From CAYYTU01 sp964474655 (GTDB lineage: Bacteria; Chloroflexota; Anaerolineae; B4-G1): DNA of 42,944 nt. The position numbers and the translations under genes are program-made. This document shows positions 33,303 to 41,273 of this stretch, one piece after another. Under the pieces are notes generated by a model. That model did not search any database, had not been told where the DNA came from, and was given only the letters and a program-made list of their open reading frames with translations. Location: NCBI GenBank assembly GCA_964474655.1, contig CAYYTU010000023.1, forward strand, positions 1-42,944, in the 5' to 3' direction. How positions within the stretch are numbered: the first letter of the stretch is position 1; every line of letters begins with the position of its first letter.

Positions 33303-34189
33303 CCGACTATTGTTATCCCACGTCCGTTGAAGAGGCCCTCGCGAACCTTGAGGCTCACGACAGCGAGGCGCGGATCATCGCCGGGGGCACGGACGTGCTG
33401 CCCGATATGCGCCGGGGGAAGATCGCGCCGCGCTGCCTGGTCGACGTGACCCGCATCCCCGGCATGGGCCAGATCGAGGTTTCCGACGAATTCGTGACGG
33501 TCGGCGCGGCGGTCACGTTCGCCGCGCTCGCCGAGCACGCCTTTCTGCGCCAGCAGGTCCACGCCCTGGTCGACGCGGCGCAATCCGTCGGCGCGGCCGC
33601 GATTCAAAACGCCGCCACCTGGGTCGGCAACATCGTGCAGGCCATGCCGGCCGCCGACGGCGCCATCGTGGCCCTGGCCCTGGACGCCGAGGCTCGCATC
33701 GCGGACCGCGAGGGCGCGTGCTGGCACCCGGTCGAGTCGCTGTTCGAGGGGCCGGGCGTCTCGGCCGTCGATCCGACCCGGCAGATCGTGACCGACGTGC
33801 GCTTCCCTTGCCCCGATGCGAACACTGGCACAGCCTGGCGGCGCGTGGGGCGGCGGTCGGCGCTGGTGCTGCCGATCTTGAACTGCGCGGTGCGGCTCCA
33901 GCTCGACGGGCATAGCGACGACGCACGCGTGAAGCAGGCCGCCATCGCGCTGGGACCGGTGGCGCCCCGGCCGACCCGCGCGCGAAAGGCGGAGGCCCAC
34001 CTGATCGGCCGCCCGCCTACGGAAGAGACATTCGCCGAGGCCGGACGCATCGCCCGCGGCGAGGCGAACCCGCGCACCAGCGTGATGCGCGCCTCGCGCG
34101 AGTACCGGCTCGACATCATCCCGGTCCTGGTCAGCGAGGCGCTGTCGGAAGCGAGTGAGCGAATCAGCGATAAAGCGAGTCAGCGATAG
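33299..34189 (+). CDS. FAD-binding subunit of molybdenum hydroxylase (CoxM-like)
   Basis: A 296-residue PCMH-type FAD-binding subunit. IIAGGTDVLPDMRRG (FAD pyrophosphate region) and the NAATWVGNIVQAMPAADG segment, equivalent to the usual GGNIA..SP.AD motif, are visible, followed by the CO dehydrogenase flavoprotein C-terminal domain. It takes electrons from the fused iron-sulfur/molybdopterin subunit at 29918. The two subunits are normally adjacent; here an antitoxin gene and a toxin fragment separate them. The ATG overlaps the fragment stop and has no recognisable ribosome site, since a repeat fills the upstream region; translation may depend on coupling. The last codons (ASERISDKASQR) are encoded by a period-8 repeat. 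Confidence 0.87.
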   Translation: MTDYCYPTSVEEALANLEAHDSEARIIAGGTDVLPDMRRGKIAPRCLVDVTRIPGMGQIEVSDEFVTVGAAVTFAALAEHAFLRQQVHALVDAAQSVGAAAIQNAATWVGNIVQAMPAADGAIVALALDAEARIADREGACWHPVESLFEGPGVSAVDPTRQIVTDVRFPCPDANTGTAWRRVGRRSALVLPILNCAVRLQLDGHSDDARVKQAAIALGPVAPRPTRARKAEAHLIGRPPTEETFAEAGRIARGEANPRTSVMRASREYRLDIIPVLVSEALSEASERISDKASQR

Positions 34190-34222
34190 GGCGAATGAGC
34201 GATAGAGCGAGTCAGCGATAGG
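34151..34222. repeat. Period-8 tandem repeat (GCGAGTCA / GCGATAGG)
   Basis: Nine octamers starting GCGA (GCGAGTGA, GCGAATCA, GCGATAAA, GCGAGTCA, GCGATAGG and so on). The first units form the 3' end and stop of the FAD subunit gene, and the rest run into the intergenic space. Related to 15054-15085. Confidence 0.85.
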
Positions 34223-34228
34223 GCGAGA

Positions 34229-34560
34229 TGGTAATACCGATTGCCATTTGAAATGTCATCCCCCTGTCGGCGCACCGCCCTAAAGAGACGGTGCTGGAGG
34301 CTGTTTCTTCGGCTTTTGCGTTTCCCAGCGCCGTCTGTTTACGGCGGCGCTGGACTAACTAATGACACTTGATTAGACATTGGACTTTGGACAAATCTTG
34401 TTTGAACCTTCCCGAAAGCTTTCCAATGTGATGAAACTGGCTGAGAATTGCTTGAAAGTGGGCCTTTCTGACCTTTTAGGCTGTTCTTTTCAGCTTTCGG
34501 GAAGGTTGTTGGCGAAAATCTGAGCTTTATCCAAAGTCCAGTAGACAATTGGTATTACCA
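34229..34560. mobile_element. Non-coding fold-back element with terminal inverted repeats
   Basis: The ends read GGTAATACCGATTGCC (from 34232) and its inverse GACAATTGGTATTACC (to 34559), an imperfect terminal inverted repeat of about 16 bp. Inside are two further nested pairs: GGACTTTGGA with TCCAAAGTCC, and AACCTTCCCGAAAGCT with AGCTTTCGGGAAGGTT (perfect, 16 bp), plus a local hairpin CCAGCGCCG / CGGCGCTGG at about 34325-34353. No gene is visible within. It looks like a MITE-type or fold-back element of about 330 bp between the FAD subunit gene and mttB-E; no target-site duplication was identified, perhaps because both flanks are tandem repeats. Confidence 0.65.
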
Positions 34561-34618
34561 ATCTACCAGTGTGCCAACCTACCGCCCTACCAGTGTACCA
34601 ATCTACCAAACCCTACCA
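34553..34618. repeat. Period-8 tandem repeat (ATCTACCA) before mttB-E
   Basis: About eight octamers (TATTACCA, ATCTACCA, GTGTGCCA, ACCTACCG, CCCTACCA, GTGTACCA, ATCTACCA) directly upstream of the ribosome site of mttB-E. The array overlaps the right end of the fold-back element. Confidence 0.8.
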
Positions 34619-34639
34619 ATCAACAAGGAGCATAAGCTA

Positions 34640-36070
34640 ATGACCCATAACACACACGCTTTCCCCCGGATGGGGATGCTGAGCGACGAACAATGCGACG
34701 TCATCCACCGCGCATCGCTGGAGATCCTGCGGCGCACCGGCATGCGCGTCTACCACGACGAGGCGCTGGAGCTGCTGCAAGAATCCGATGCCATCATCAC
34801 CGACGAAAATTTAGTGCGCTTCCCGCCCGGGCTGGTCGAATGGGCGCTGGAGCAGGCGCCGTCGCGCATCGCGCTCTGCAAACGCGGCAGCGACAAAGTC
34901 GTGGCGCCGCTGGAGGGCCGCGCGGTCAACTTCGGCCCCGGCTCCGACTGCCTGAACTACCTCGACCCGCGCACGGGCGAGCGCCGAAAGTTCACCACCG
35001 ACGATGTGATCGACTGCATTCGAGTGGTCGATGCGCTGCCCGAGCTGACCTTCTGCATGTCGATGGGCATCCCGGCCGACCTGGAGACGGACAACCCCTA
35101 CCGCTGGCAGTTCGCGGCCATGCTGGAGCACACCGCCAAGCCCATCGTATTCGTCTGCGACGACCGCGCCGACAACGAGGCCATCGTGGCGATGGCCGCC
35201 GCGGCCGCCGGCGGCATCAAGGAGCTGCGGCTCAACCCGACGCTCCTGCTCTACTCGGAGCCCTCGACGCCGTTGAAGCACTCGGAGACGGCCACGAGCA
35301 AGCTGCTCTACATGGCCGAGCAGTCGCTGCCCATCGTCCACTCGCCCGCGCCGATGATGGGCGGCACGGCTCCGGTGACGATGGCCGGCGGGCTGGCGCT
35401 GGGCAACGCCGAGGCGCTCTCCAGCCTGGTGATGCACCAGCTCAAGCACGCGGGGGCGCCCTTCGTCTACGGCAGCGGGCTGCACCACCTGGACATGAAG
35501 ACCACCATCAGCGTCTACAGCGCGCCGGAGTTCGAGCTGGCGCGGGTGGCCGTGGCCGAGCTGGGCCGCTTCTACGGACTGCCCACCTGGGGCTACGCCG
35601 GGCACTCAGATAGCTGCGCGATGGACGAGCAGGCCGCGGCCGACTCCGCCTTCTCCGTGCTGGCCTCGCTGCTGGCGGGCAACAACCTGGTCCACGATGT
35701 CGGTTATCTGGAGGCCGGGCTGACCACCTCGCCGGAGATGATCGTCTTCACCGCCGAGATGATCGACATGATGGGCCACTTTATGGACGGCGTGGCGCTC
35801 GACGCCGAGGCGCTGGCAATGGACGTGATCGATCAGGTGGGGCCGGGCGGCGAGTTCCTCTCCACCGAGCACACGATGACCCACTTCCGCGACTTCTGGG
35901 AGCCGACGCTCTTCAATCGCCAGCGGGCCGACGGCTGGATCGAGGGCGGGAGCCAGCGACTGGGCGAGCGTCTGAAGGAGCGGACCGTCGCCATCCTCGA
36001 CGAGCACGAGCCGGAGCCCCTGCCCGACGGCGTGCGGGGGGAGATCGAGTATATCCTGAACCATCAGTAA
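34640..36070 (+). CDS. MttB-family methyltransferase-like protein (mttB-E)
   Basis: A 476-residue non-pyrrolysine MttB-family protein. ATG 34640 follows AAGGAG with suitable spacing; the frame upstream only translates the repeat. It is the closest relative of mttB-B: shared blocks are GSDCLNYLDPRTGERRKF, MSMGIPADLE, LLYSEPSTPLKHS, MMGGTAPVTMAGG, GAPFVYGSGLHHLDMK, PTWGYAGHSD and LVHDVGYLEAGLTTSPEMI. This suggests duplication across the regulator-transporter divide and a similar quaternary amine substrate. The family reaction is demethylation onto a corrinoid protein; none is encoded in the window. It is followed after 76 bases by an aminotransferase gene. Confidence 0.88.
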   Translation: MTHNTHAFPRMGMLSDEQCDVIHRASLEILRRTGMRVYHDEALELLQESDAIITDENLVRFPPGLVEWALEQAPSRIALCKRGSDKVVAPLEGRAVNFGPGSDCLNYLDPRTGERRKFTTDDVIDCIRVVDALPELTFCMSMGIPADLETDNPYRWQFAAMLEHTAKPIVFVCDDRADNEAIVAMAAAAAGGIKELRLNPTLLLYSEPSTPLKHSETATSKLLYMAEQSLPIVHSPAPMMGGTAPVTMAGGLALGNAEALSSLVMHQLKHAGAPFVYGSGLHHLDMKTTISVYSAPEFELARVAVAELGRFYGLPTWGYAGHSDSCAMDEQAAADSAFSVLASLLAGNNLVHDVGYLEAGLTTSPEMIVFTAEMIDMMGHFMDGVALDAEALAMDVIDQVGPGGEFLSTEHTMTHFRDFWEPTLFNRQRADGWIEGGSQRLGERLKERTVAILDEHEPEPLPDGVRGEIEYILNHQ

Positions 36071-36146
36071 CACACGCTTTGACCGAATGTGGACCGACGA
36101 CAGCTGGCAAACAGATTATTTGCAATCTTAACTGAGGAGTTTAACA

Positions 36147-37322
36147 ATGGATTTCGCAGCACGTGTTTCCCACCTGGCGCCGGAGGGGGCCTACGCCGTG
36201 CTGGCCAAAGCCCAGGCGTTGGAGACCGAAGGCCGCGACATCGTCCACCTGGAGATCGGGCAGCCCGACGTGCCGACCTTCGATAACGTGGCCAAGGCGG
36301 GCATCCAGGCCATTGAGGACGGCAAGACGCGCTACAACCCACCGCCGGGCGTCGAGGCGTTCCGCGAGGTCATCGCCGAGGACGCCGGTCGCCGCCGCGG
36401 CCTGGAGGTAAAGCCGGCCGAAGTAGTCGTGACGCCGGGCACCAAACCGATGCTCTTCTTCCCCACGCTGGCCCTGTTGGAGCCGGGGGACGAGGTGATC
36501 TATCCCGATCCCGGTTTTCCCACCTACGCCGCGATGATCGGCGTGGCGGGCGGGAAACCGATGCCGGTCACCCTGCGCGAGGAGACAGGATTCGCCTTCG
36601 ACTTGGACGCTTTCGACGAGGCGGTGAGCGACCGCACACAGCTGATCATCCTCAACTCCCCCGGCAATCCCACCGGCGGCGTGTTGCCGATGGACGTGCT
36701 GGAGCACATCGCCGAGGCTGCGCAGCGGCACGATGCCTGGGTGCTCTCCGACGAGATCTATATGCGGCTGACGTTCGACGGCGGGACGGCGCCCAGCATC
36801 GCCCAGCTGCCCGAGATGCGAGAGCGGACTGTGATCTGCGACGGCTTCTCCAAGACCTACGCGATGACGGGCTGGCGGCTGGGCTTTGGCGTGATGCCGG
36901 AAGAGCTGGCCGAGCAGCTGGGCCTGTTGCTGACCCACTCCGTCGGCTGCACGGCCACGTTCACTCAGTACGCGGGGCTGGAGGCGCTGACCGGGCCACA
37001 GGAGCAAGTCCAGGCGATGGTGGATGAGTACCAGCGGCGGCGGGATGTGCTGGTCGAAGGACTGAACGCAATCCCCGGCGTGAGCTGCCAGACGCCGCAG
37101 GGTGCGTTCTACGCTTTTCCCAACGTCACCGCGCTCGGCCGCACATCGGAATGGGTGTCCGATTATCTGCTGGAGGAGGCCGGGGTGGCGGTACTGCCTG
37201 GTGACGCCTTCGGCCCCGGCGGCGAGGGCTACTTGAGATTCTGCTTCGCCAATTCGATGAGCAGGATTAAAGAGGCCCTGGAGCGGATCGCGGCAGCGAT
37301 AGGCAAACTGGAACGAGCATAG
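36147..37322 (+). CDS. Class I/II PLP aminotransferase, aspartate aminotransferase-like
   Basis: A 391-residue fold-type I aminotransferase. The PLP lysine is in the motif GFSKTYAMTGWRLGF; SPGNPTGG and SDEIYMRL are the usual Asn and Asp/Tyr cofactor contacts, and the Arg in RFCF near the C-terminus binds the substrate carboxylate. Its N-terminus (EIGQPDVPTFDNV, RYNPPPGVEAFR) fits the thermophilic AspC-like (subgroup I-gamma) enzymes. GAGGAG lies before the ATG. As the last gene of the plus-strand catabolic run it could remove nitrogen from the demethylated amino acid skeleton, though a housekeeping role is possible. Confidence 0.88.
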   Translation: MDFAARVSHLAPEGAYAVLAKAQALETEGRDIVHLEIGQPDVPTFDNVAKAGIQAIEDGKTRYNPPPGVEAFREVIAEDAGRRRGLEVKPAEVVVTPGTKPMLFFPTLALLEPGDEVIYPDPGFPTYAAMIGVAGGKPMPVTLREETGFAFDLDAFDEAVSDRTQLIILNSPGNPTGGVLPMDVLEHIAEAAQRHDAWVLSDEIYMRLTFDGGTAPSIAQLPEMRERTVICDGFSKTYAMTGWRLGFGVMPEELAEQLGLLLTHSVGCTATFTQYAGLEALTGPQEQVQAMVDEYQRRRDVLVEGLNAIPGVSCQTPQGAFYAFPNVTALGRTSEWVSDYLLEEAGVAVLPGDAFGPGGEGYLRFCFANSMSRIKEALERIAAAIGKLERA

Positions 37323-37685
37323 GCATCCCAATTTCGAGCCCTATGCGAAGGATTGGGCAAAATCGTCGGGTTGTGGTATAGTTTAGATGTTCCAGGCATC
37401 AGTCAAATGAGGGCGCGTTTACAAGTTGGGGAGAGGACAGACTTTGGAAGTCTCGAATACTGCTCTGCTTATCAAATTATGCCGAGAAGAGCAATTTTGA
37501 AGCCCTGCGCACATCGTTCTCGTAGACTTCCGAAGTCTTGGCGCTCGTGCTCCCCCCAAGTTTTGCATACGCCCGTCAAATGACACTATAGTGAACGTGG
37601 CACGTAGGGCATTTAGGCCGCTTGTCCAGAGAACTTATCCGACGCGCATCTTTGCCCAAACGCAACTGGCCTAGAAGGAGCCATC
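37323..37685. other. Intergenic region holding an inverted-repeat element
   Basis: No gene is visible in this 363-base gap. A weak promoter-like pair, TTGGGC (37353-37358) and TATAGT (37377-37382, extended -10), lies at its left, and TTGCAT / TATAGT (37563-37568, 37587-37592) at its right, either of which could serve the next gene. Most of the middle is the repeat element described at 37402-37581. Confidence 0.5.
37402..37581. mobile_element. Inverted-repeat element, MITE-like
   Basis: The left arm starts GTCAAATGAGGGCG and contains ACAAGTTGGGGAG and AGACTTTGGAAGTCT; the right arm is its imperfect inverse, with AGACTTCCGAAGTCT, CCCCCCAAGTTTTG and CGCCCGTCAAATGAC. A part of this unit occurs inverted at the left edge of the window (1-40), and its AGACTTCCGAAGTCT core occurs as a palindrome in the hydroxylase gene. 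No reading frame is present. Mobility is inferred from dispersal. Confidence 0.6.
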
Positions 37686-38492
37686 TTGATCTCCTTGACC
37701 CCCGACCATCTACGCTGGATCGCCTACGCGCTTTTTGCCCTGTCTCTTATCCCCGCCATCCTCACCACTATCCAGTATCTGAGGTCTCGCCGCGCCAAGT
37801 ATTACGTCATGCGCTCGAACGCCCTCAAGCGGGCCGGGCGATGGGCGCTGCTGGCGCTGGTGCTAATTTTGGCGGGCGGCACGGTGCTGATCGTGGCGGG
37901 AGAAGTACCGCGCGAGAGAGCGACGCCTACGCCGACGCCGACCTTCACGCCCACGTTCACGCCGCTGCCGACGGTGACGCCCACGTCGCCGCCCACGTCC
38001 ACCCCGTCGTCCACGCCCACGCGGCGTCCGACGGCGACGGCGCCCTTCATCCCCACGCCGACGCCAACGATTGAGCCGCCGGCTTCGGCGCTGACGCCGT
38101 TGTCCTCGGCGGTGCCGCCGTCGGAGGAGGCCCGCATCGAGCTGCGGGCGCTGGCGATGGAGCAAGACGATGAAGGGCTGCCGGTGGAGCCGACGAACAC
38201 GTTCCCACCGGGCCGCCACGAGATCTATGTCTTCTTCCGCTTCGAAGGGATGACGAACGATATCACGACCACCTTCGCGTGGTATCAAGACGGCGAGTTC
38301 TTCGAGCGGTGCTCCGATACGTGGCTGTGGGGCCGGCGGGATCGCGACTGGGGCGAGAGCGGGCGGATGACCTACTTCTGCGATCCGTCGATCGGCTGGG
38401 CACCGGGCCAGTACGAGGTGCGCGTCTTCATCGAGGATCAGCTGCAGGGCATCGCCGAGTTTGAGGTGGTGGAGGAGGAAGCAGAGGAGTAG
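37686..38492 (+). CDS. Membrane-anchored protein with Thr/Pro stalk
   Basis: A 268-residue protein. TTG 37686 is the likely start because AAGGAG lies upstream at normal spacing. Two membrane helices (about residues 10-28 and 50-72) are joined by a basic loop (RSRRAKYYVMRSNALKRAGR). A Thr/Pro/Ser stalk follows (about 77-135), then an extracytoplasmic beta-rich domain of about 120 residues (HEIYVFFRFEGM, and GQYEVRVFIED) resembling an immunoglobulin-like fold. There are Cys at CSDTW and FCDPS that may form a disulfide. The function is unknown. Confidence 0.75.
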   Translation: MISLTPDHLRWIAYALFALSLIPAILTTIQYLRSRRAKYYVMRSNALKRAGRWALLALVLILAGGTVLIVAGEVPRERATPTPTPTFTPTFTPLPTVTPTSPPTSTPSSTPTRRPTATAPFIPTPTPTIEPPASALTPLSSAVPPSEEARIELRALAMEQDDEGLPVEPTNTFPPGRHEIYVFFRFEGMTNDITTTFAWYQDGEFFERCSDTWLWGRRDRDWGESGRMTYFCDPSIGWAPGQYEVRVFIEDQLQGIAEFEVVEEEAEE

Positions 38493-38530
38493 AAGGTCGA
38501 ATTCAACCCCCGATATGCACTCTGGTTACG

Positions 38531-39766
38531 CTATATAGTTGGCCTGGGTTTGAATAAGCCGATCGCGTAACTTTTCCCTAGAATACGAGGCTGAGCGGGC
38601 TCGAAGTGAATATCCCCACTCTCGGGATCGCGTTTGAAATGCCCCGGCTCCCACTTTTCTCCAGTCCACGAGGCTCCTGGCCCTTCGCTGACCTCTTCCT
38701 GACGTCGCAACAGAGCGTAGTCCCCCCACCTGCTATCTGAGTCAGGCCACCCATCCTGCGTCACGGGCAATGCAAAATAAGCTGTGTTGATCCCCAGCTC
38801 CAGCGAGCGGGGTGTAGTTTTGTCAAGGGAATATAGATAATATCTATCCGTTCCGATTCTGAAGACACCGATCTCCACATAATTGATGCTAGTGTCTGAC
38901 TTGAGAATCATATTGGGCCCGTCCGACAGCCGCAGGATGGGAACAGATTTGAGAAAGTACCTCCCGGCGATTTGGCTAGAGATCAACTGCCCCACATCGC
39001 TGAGAGACTGTTCAATCTCTTCACAAATCCGATCATATGAGAGCGGTGCGTTCGGATTGGAGCGGAGTTTCTCACACACTTCCTGCGATTTGCAATACGC
39101 CCCTTTAGCGTCACGTAGGTTCCCTTCCATTTGTTCTAGCGCCGCCAGCTGGAGATAGGCCACCATCTCAAGGTGGCGGGCACCTCTCCTTTCAGCAATC
39201 TCAACAGATCGCTTCGTGAGCTCAACGCTTTTCTTTAGACCGTCCAGATCGTCTCTCTGAGCTTGGGCAGAGGCCAAGTACAACTGAGCCAGACTTATTC
39301 CCCTTTGAGATCCAGATTCCAAGATGGCATCATAGTAATTTCTCATCTTTTCCCAATTATCATCCATCCAGGCTTTATGCAGGTCCTCTAACAACGAACG
39401 CACCGTATAGTCTGCCGGCGGCTGAGCACCGCTTCTGGCCAGCTGTAACAGATCCCCAGTCAGCCTCCCTTCAGAAGGCCCCCGGCCGCCGAGCGAAGAG
39501 AGTTCACGAAAGGAAGTGTTTAGATCAAAGCGCGCGATGTCTTCCAAATAGCTTATGATCTCAGAGCGCTGAGCCTTGCGTTCGGGACTGTCACCATAAC
39601 GCCGTGACTTATTAATGTTTTCGAAGAGACGCTGCTGATAGACCAAAACTTTAGAGTAAGCAGGATGGTTCTCCCCCAGCTGCTCCAGCAGCCGCTCAAC
39701 GCCTTTTTCGTACGGAGTGAAAACATCGTTACGTTTGTCACGGCGCTTATTCTCGGTCATGCGCAT
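38531..39766 (-). CDS. TPR-like protein with effector-associated-type N-terminus
   Basis: A 411-residue soluble protein. ATG 39766 is used; ATG 39760 is equally possible. Residues about 15-85 (YEKGVERLLEQLGENHP, LFENINKSRRYGD, then SFRELSSLGG) match a short helical module I recognise from Chloroflexota proteins, where it heads NACHT, TIR or caspase-like effectors (effector-associated type). Residues about 110-260 form helical repeats of TPR type (AQLYLASAQAQRDDLDG, AYLQLAALEQMEGNL). The last ~140 residues are beta-rich (RYYLYSLDKTTPRSLELG, WGDYALLRRQEE). They recall a degenerate LexA/S24-type domain without a Ser-Lys dyad, a weak idea. It is the last gene of an operon with two SPFH-type membrane proteins, 18 bases after the second. 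Confidence 0.65.
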   Translation of the reverse strand: MRMTENKRRDKRNDVFTPYEKGVERLLEQLGENHPAYSKVLVYQQRLFENINKSRRYGDSPERKAQRSEIISYLEDIARFDLNTSFRELSSLGGRGPSEGRLTGDLLQLARSGAQPPADYTVRSLLEDLHKAWMDDNWEKMRNYYDAILESGSQRGISLAQLYLASAQAQRDDLDGLKKSVELTKRSVEIAERRGARHLEMVAYLQLAALEQMEGNLRDAKGAYCKSQEVCEKLRSNPNAPLSYDRICEEIEQSLSDVGQLISSQIAGRYFLKSVPILRLSDGPNMILKSDTSINYVEIGVFRIGTDRYYLYSLDKTTPRSLELGINTAYFALPVTQDGWPDSDSRWGDYALLRRQEEVSEGPGASWTGEKWEPGHFKRDPESGDIHFEPAQPRILGKSYAIGLFKPRPTI

Positions 39767-39784
39767 CCCCCACGAGACTCTATA

Positions 39785-41272
39785 TCATAACGCGCTATGT
39801 GAATCAGCCTGCCTCTCCGATGACTGTTTGTCCACCGGAGAATACTCTTGCCCGCCGGACGTCAAAGCATCAGGAGTCTCTACCAGCTTTTGCAAGCGAT
39901 CCAGTGTGCGAAGGGCCTCGGATGATATAAAGGCCCCTCCCGGTTGCGACCAGGCCAGGCGCAACGCCTCGATGAATCGCAGAGAGATAAACTCAGCCGG
40001 CAAAGCGACGTCCTTCTCGAGCGCCTCCTGGAACTCACGAGTGAGGCTCAAAATAATCTCCATCTGTGCGTAAGCACGAGCCAGTCCGCGCTCCCGGATC
40101 GCTTCTGCTTCCCCATGGGCTTCCTCGATCTGCGATTCGACCTTTTGGATCGCTCGCCAATTGGCGATTCTCTTTTTTTCTATCTGCGGCAGAGCCGGTT
40201 TAATGGGCCCCATTCTCACGTCTAGAATCTCAGCGCCAAAGTTGCGGGCCGCATCATCCAACTTCTCCTTATACTCCACGATGAGGTCTTGACGCGGGTC
40301 CAAGTCAGTGTTCTGCGGTTCGATCAGCCCATCCAACTCAATATCGGCAAGCAAAGCTCGCAATGTGCTTCCTACGTTGCCCATAACCCTATTGGGCCAA
40401 CCATCCTCCCGCTCTGAACCATCGTCAAGGTTGACCACGCGGCGATGACATTGGCTGGCTCTACTCCAGGCCCACCTGTAGACAGGGCTCAGAGTTCCAG
40501 GAGGAGGGGGAAACGGCTTATTCCGGTCACGAGCCAGCTGAAAACGAACCTGCACCTCAGTCTCCACAGGAAGGCCCTCTTTGGTCAACGCTCGTACCTG
40601 AGCGGTGCGTTCTTGCGGCCGAAGGTCCAACACCTCACGGATACGCTCAAACCGACGCAGAAAAATAGTGCCGGGTCCGGCAAACCGAATAAAACGCCCA
40701 AAGCGCTCAAGAACGACCGCGCTGTCGCTGAAGATAACGACAATGCCGGGTCCTCCCAAGTCGGCCATCAGCGTCCCCTGATACTTCTGATCGATTTGCC
40801 CCTCGTGCACGGTGAGATGGGGATACGAAACCGGTTTAATCCTCCACCTCGGTAGCCCAAGCGAGGCGAGCTGTCGATTGATCCATCGCTTCAGCAGCTC
40901 CAAGAGAGCTTGAGGGGCACGACCAAATAAGAGCAACCATACGTACCGAAAGGCTTCTCGAGATCGATAAATGCCATATACCTCCCGCACAAAGGCCACA
41001 GAGACACAAATCATCGCCACCAAGCCCAAAACGCCGGGCACCATCCCCAGGATAACACGTCCAAGCCTGATAGGCGTCTGAGCTGCCAAATGCCGAATGT
41101 ACTCAAGCGTCAGACTGGACAAAAAGATTGTAAGAAGACCGGCAAGGAACCAGAGGAATCGAATCTGAGTCCGTTTGAGATGCCCTAATCGCAGATCTTG
41201 ATCAGGCTGTTCCTGGACGGCCTCAAGGCCCCAATGCTCCAGCCCCAACCACGAATGTATCTGCTTCTCCAT
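39785..41272 (-). CDS. SPFH/band-7-like membrane protein, second copy
   Basis: A 495-residue protein. Two membrane helices (about residues 35-58 and 76-97) are followed by an SPFH/prohibitin-like domain (about 190-350: PGIVVIFSDSAVVLERFGRFIRF, then DLRPQERTAQVRALTKEGLPVETEVQVRFQ, typical of stomatin/prohibitin strands) and a helical, coiled-coil region rich in Glu and Arg (about 370-460, with ESQIEEAHGEAEAIRERG). SPFH proteins form ring or cage-like membrane assemblies. ATG 41272 lies one base after the stop of the first SPFH gene, indicating tight coupling. It is paralogous to the upstream gene product, so the two may form a mixed assembly, as HflK and HflC do. Confidence in the family is good; the job is unknown. 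Confidence 0.78.
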   Translation of the reverse strand: MEKQIHSWLGLEHWGLEAVQEQPDQDLRLGHLKRTQIRFLWFLAGLLTIFLSSLTLEYIRHLAAQTPIRLGRVILGMVPGVLGLVAMICVSVAFVREVYGIYRSREAFRYVWLLLFGRAPQALLELLKRWINRQLASLGLPRWRIKPVSYPHLTVHEGQIDQKYQGTLMADLGGPGIVVIFSDSAVVLERFGRFIRFAGPGTIFLRRFERIREVLDLRPQERTAQVRALTKEGLPVETEVQVRFQLARDRNKPFPPPPGTLSPVYRWAWSRASQCHRRVVNLDDGSEREDGWPNRVMGNVGSTLRALLADIELDGLIEPQNTDLDPRQDLIVEYKEKLDDAARNFGAEILDVRMGPIKPALPQIEKKRIANWRAIQKVESQIEEAHGEAEAIRERGLARAYAQMEIILSLTREFQEALEKDVALPAEFISLRFIEALRLAWSQPGGAFISSEALRTLDRLQKLVETPDALTSGGQEYSPVDKQSSERQADSHSAL

Positions 41273-41273
41273 C

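Noticed and set aside
12872..34618. CRISPR array
   Set aside because: Repeats are 7-8 bases, contiguous and degenerate, with no unique spacers and no cas genes.
34571..34639. N-terminal extension of mttB-E
   Set aside because: It only translates the period-8 repeat; a good ribosome site supports ATG 34640. The same reasoning was used for mttB-A (to 11386), mttB-C (to 16572) and the unknown gene (to 13780).
9905..36070. Pyrrolysine-coded (in-frame TAG) MttB
   Set aside because: All five genes read through without internal stop, so they belong to the non-pyrrolysine branch.
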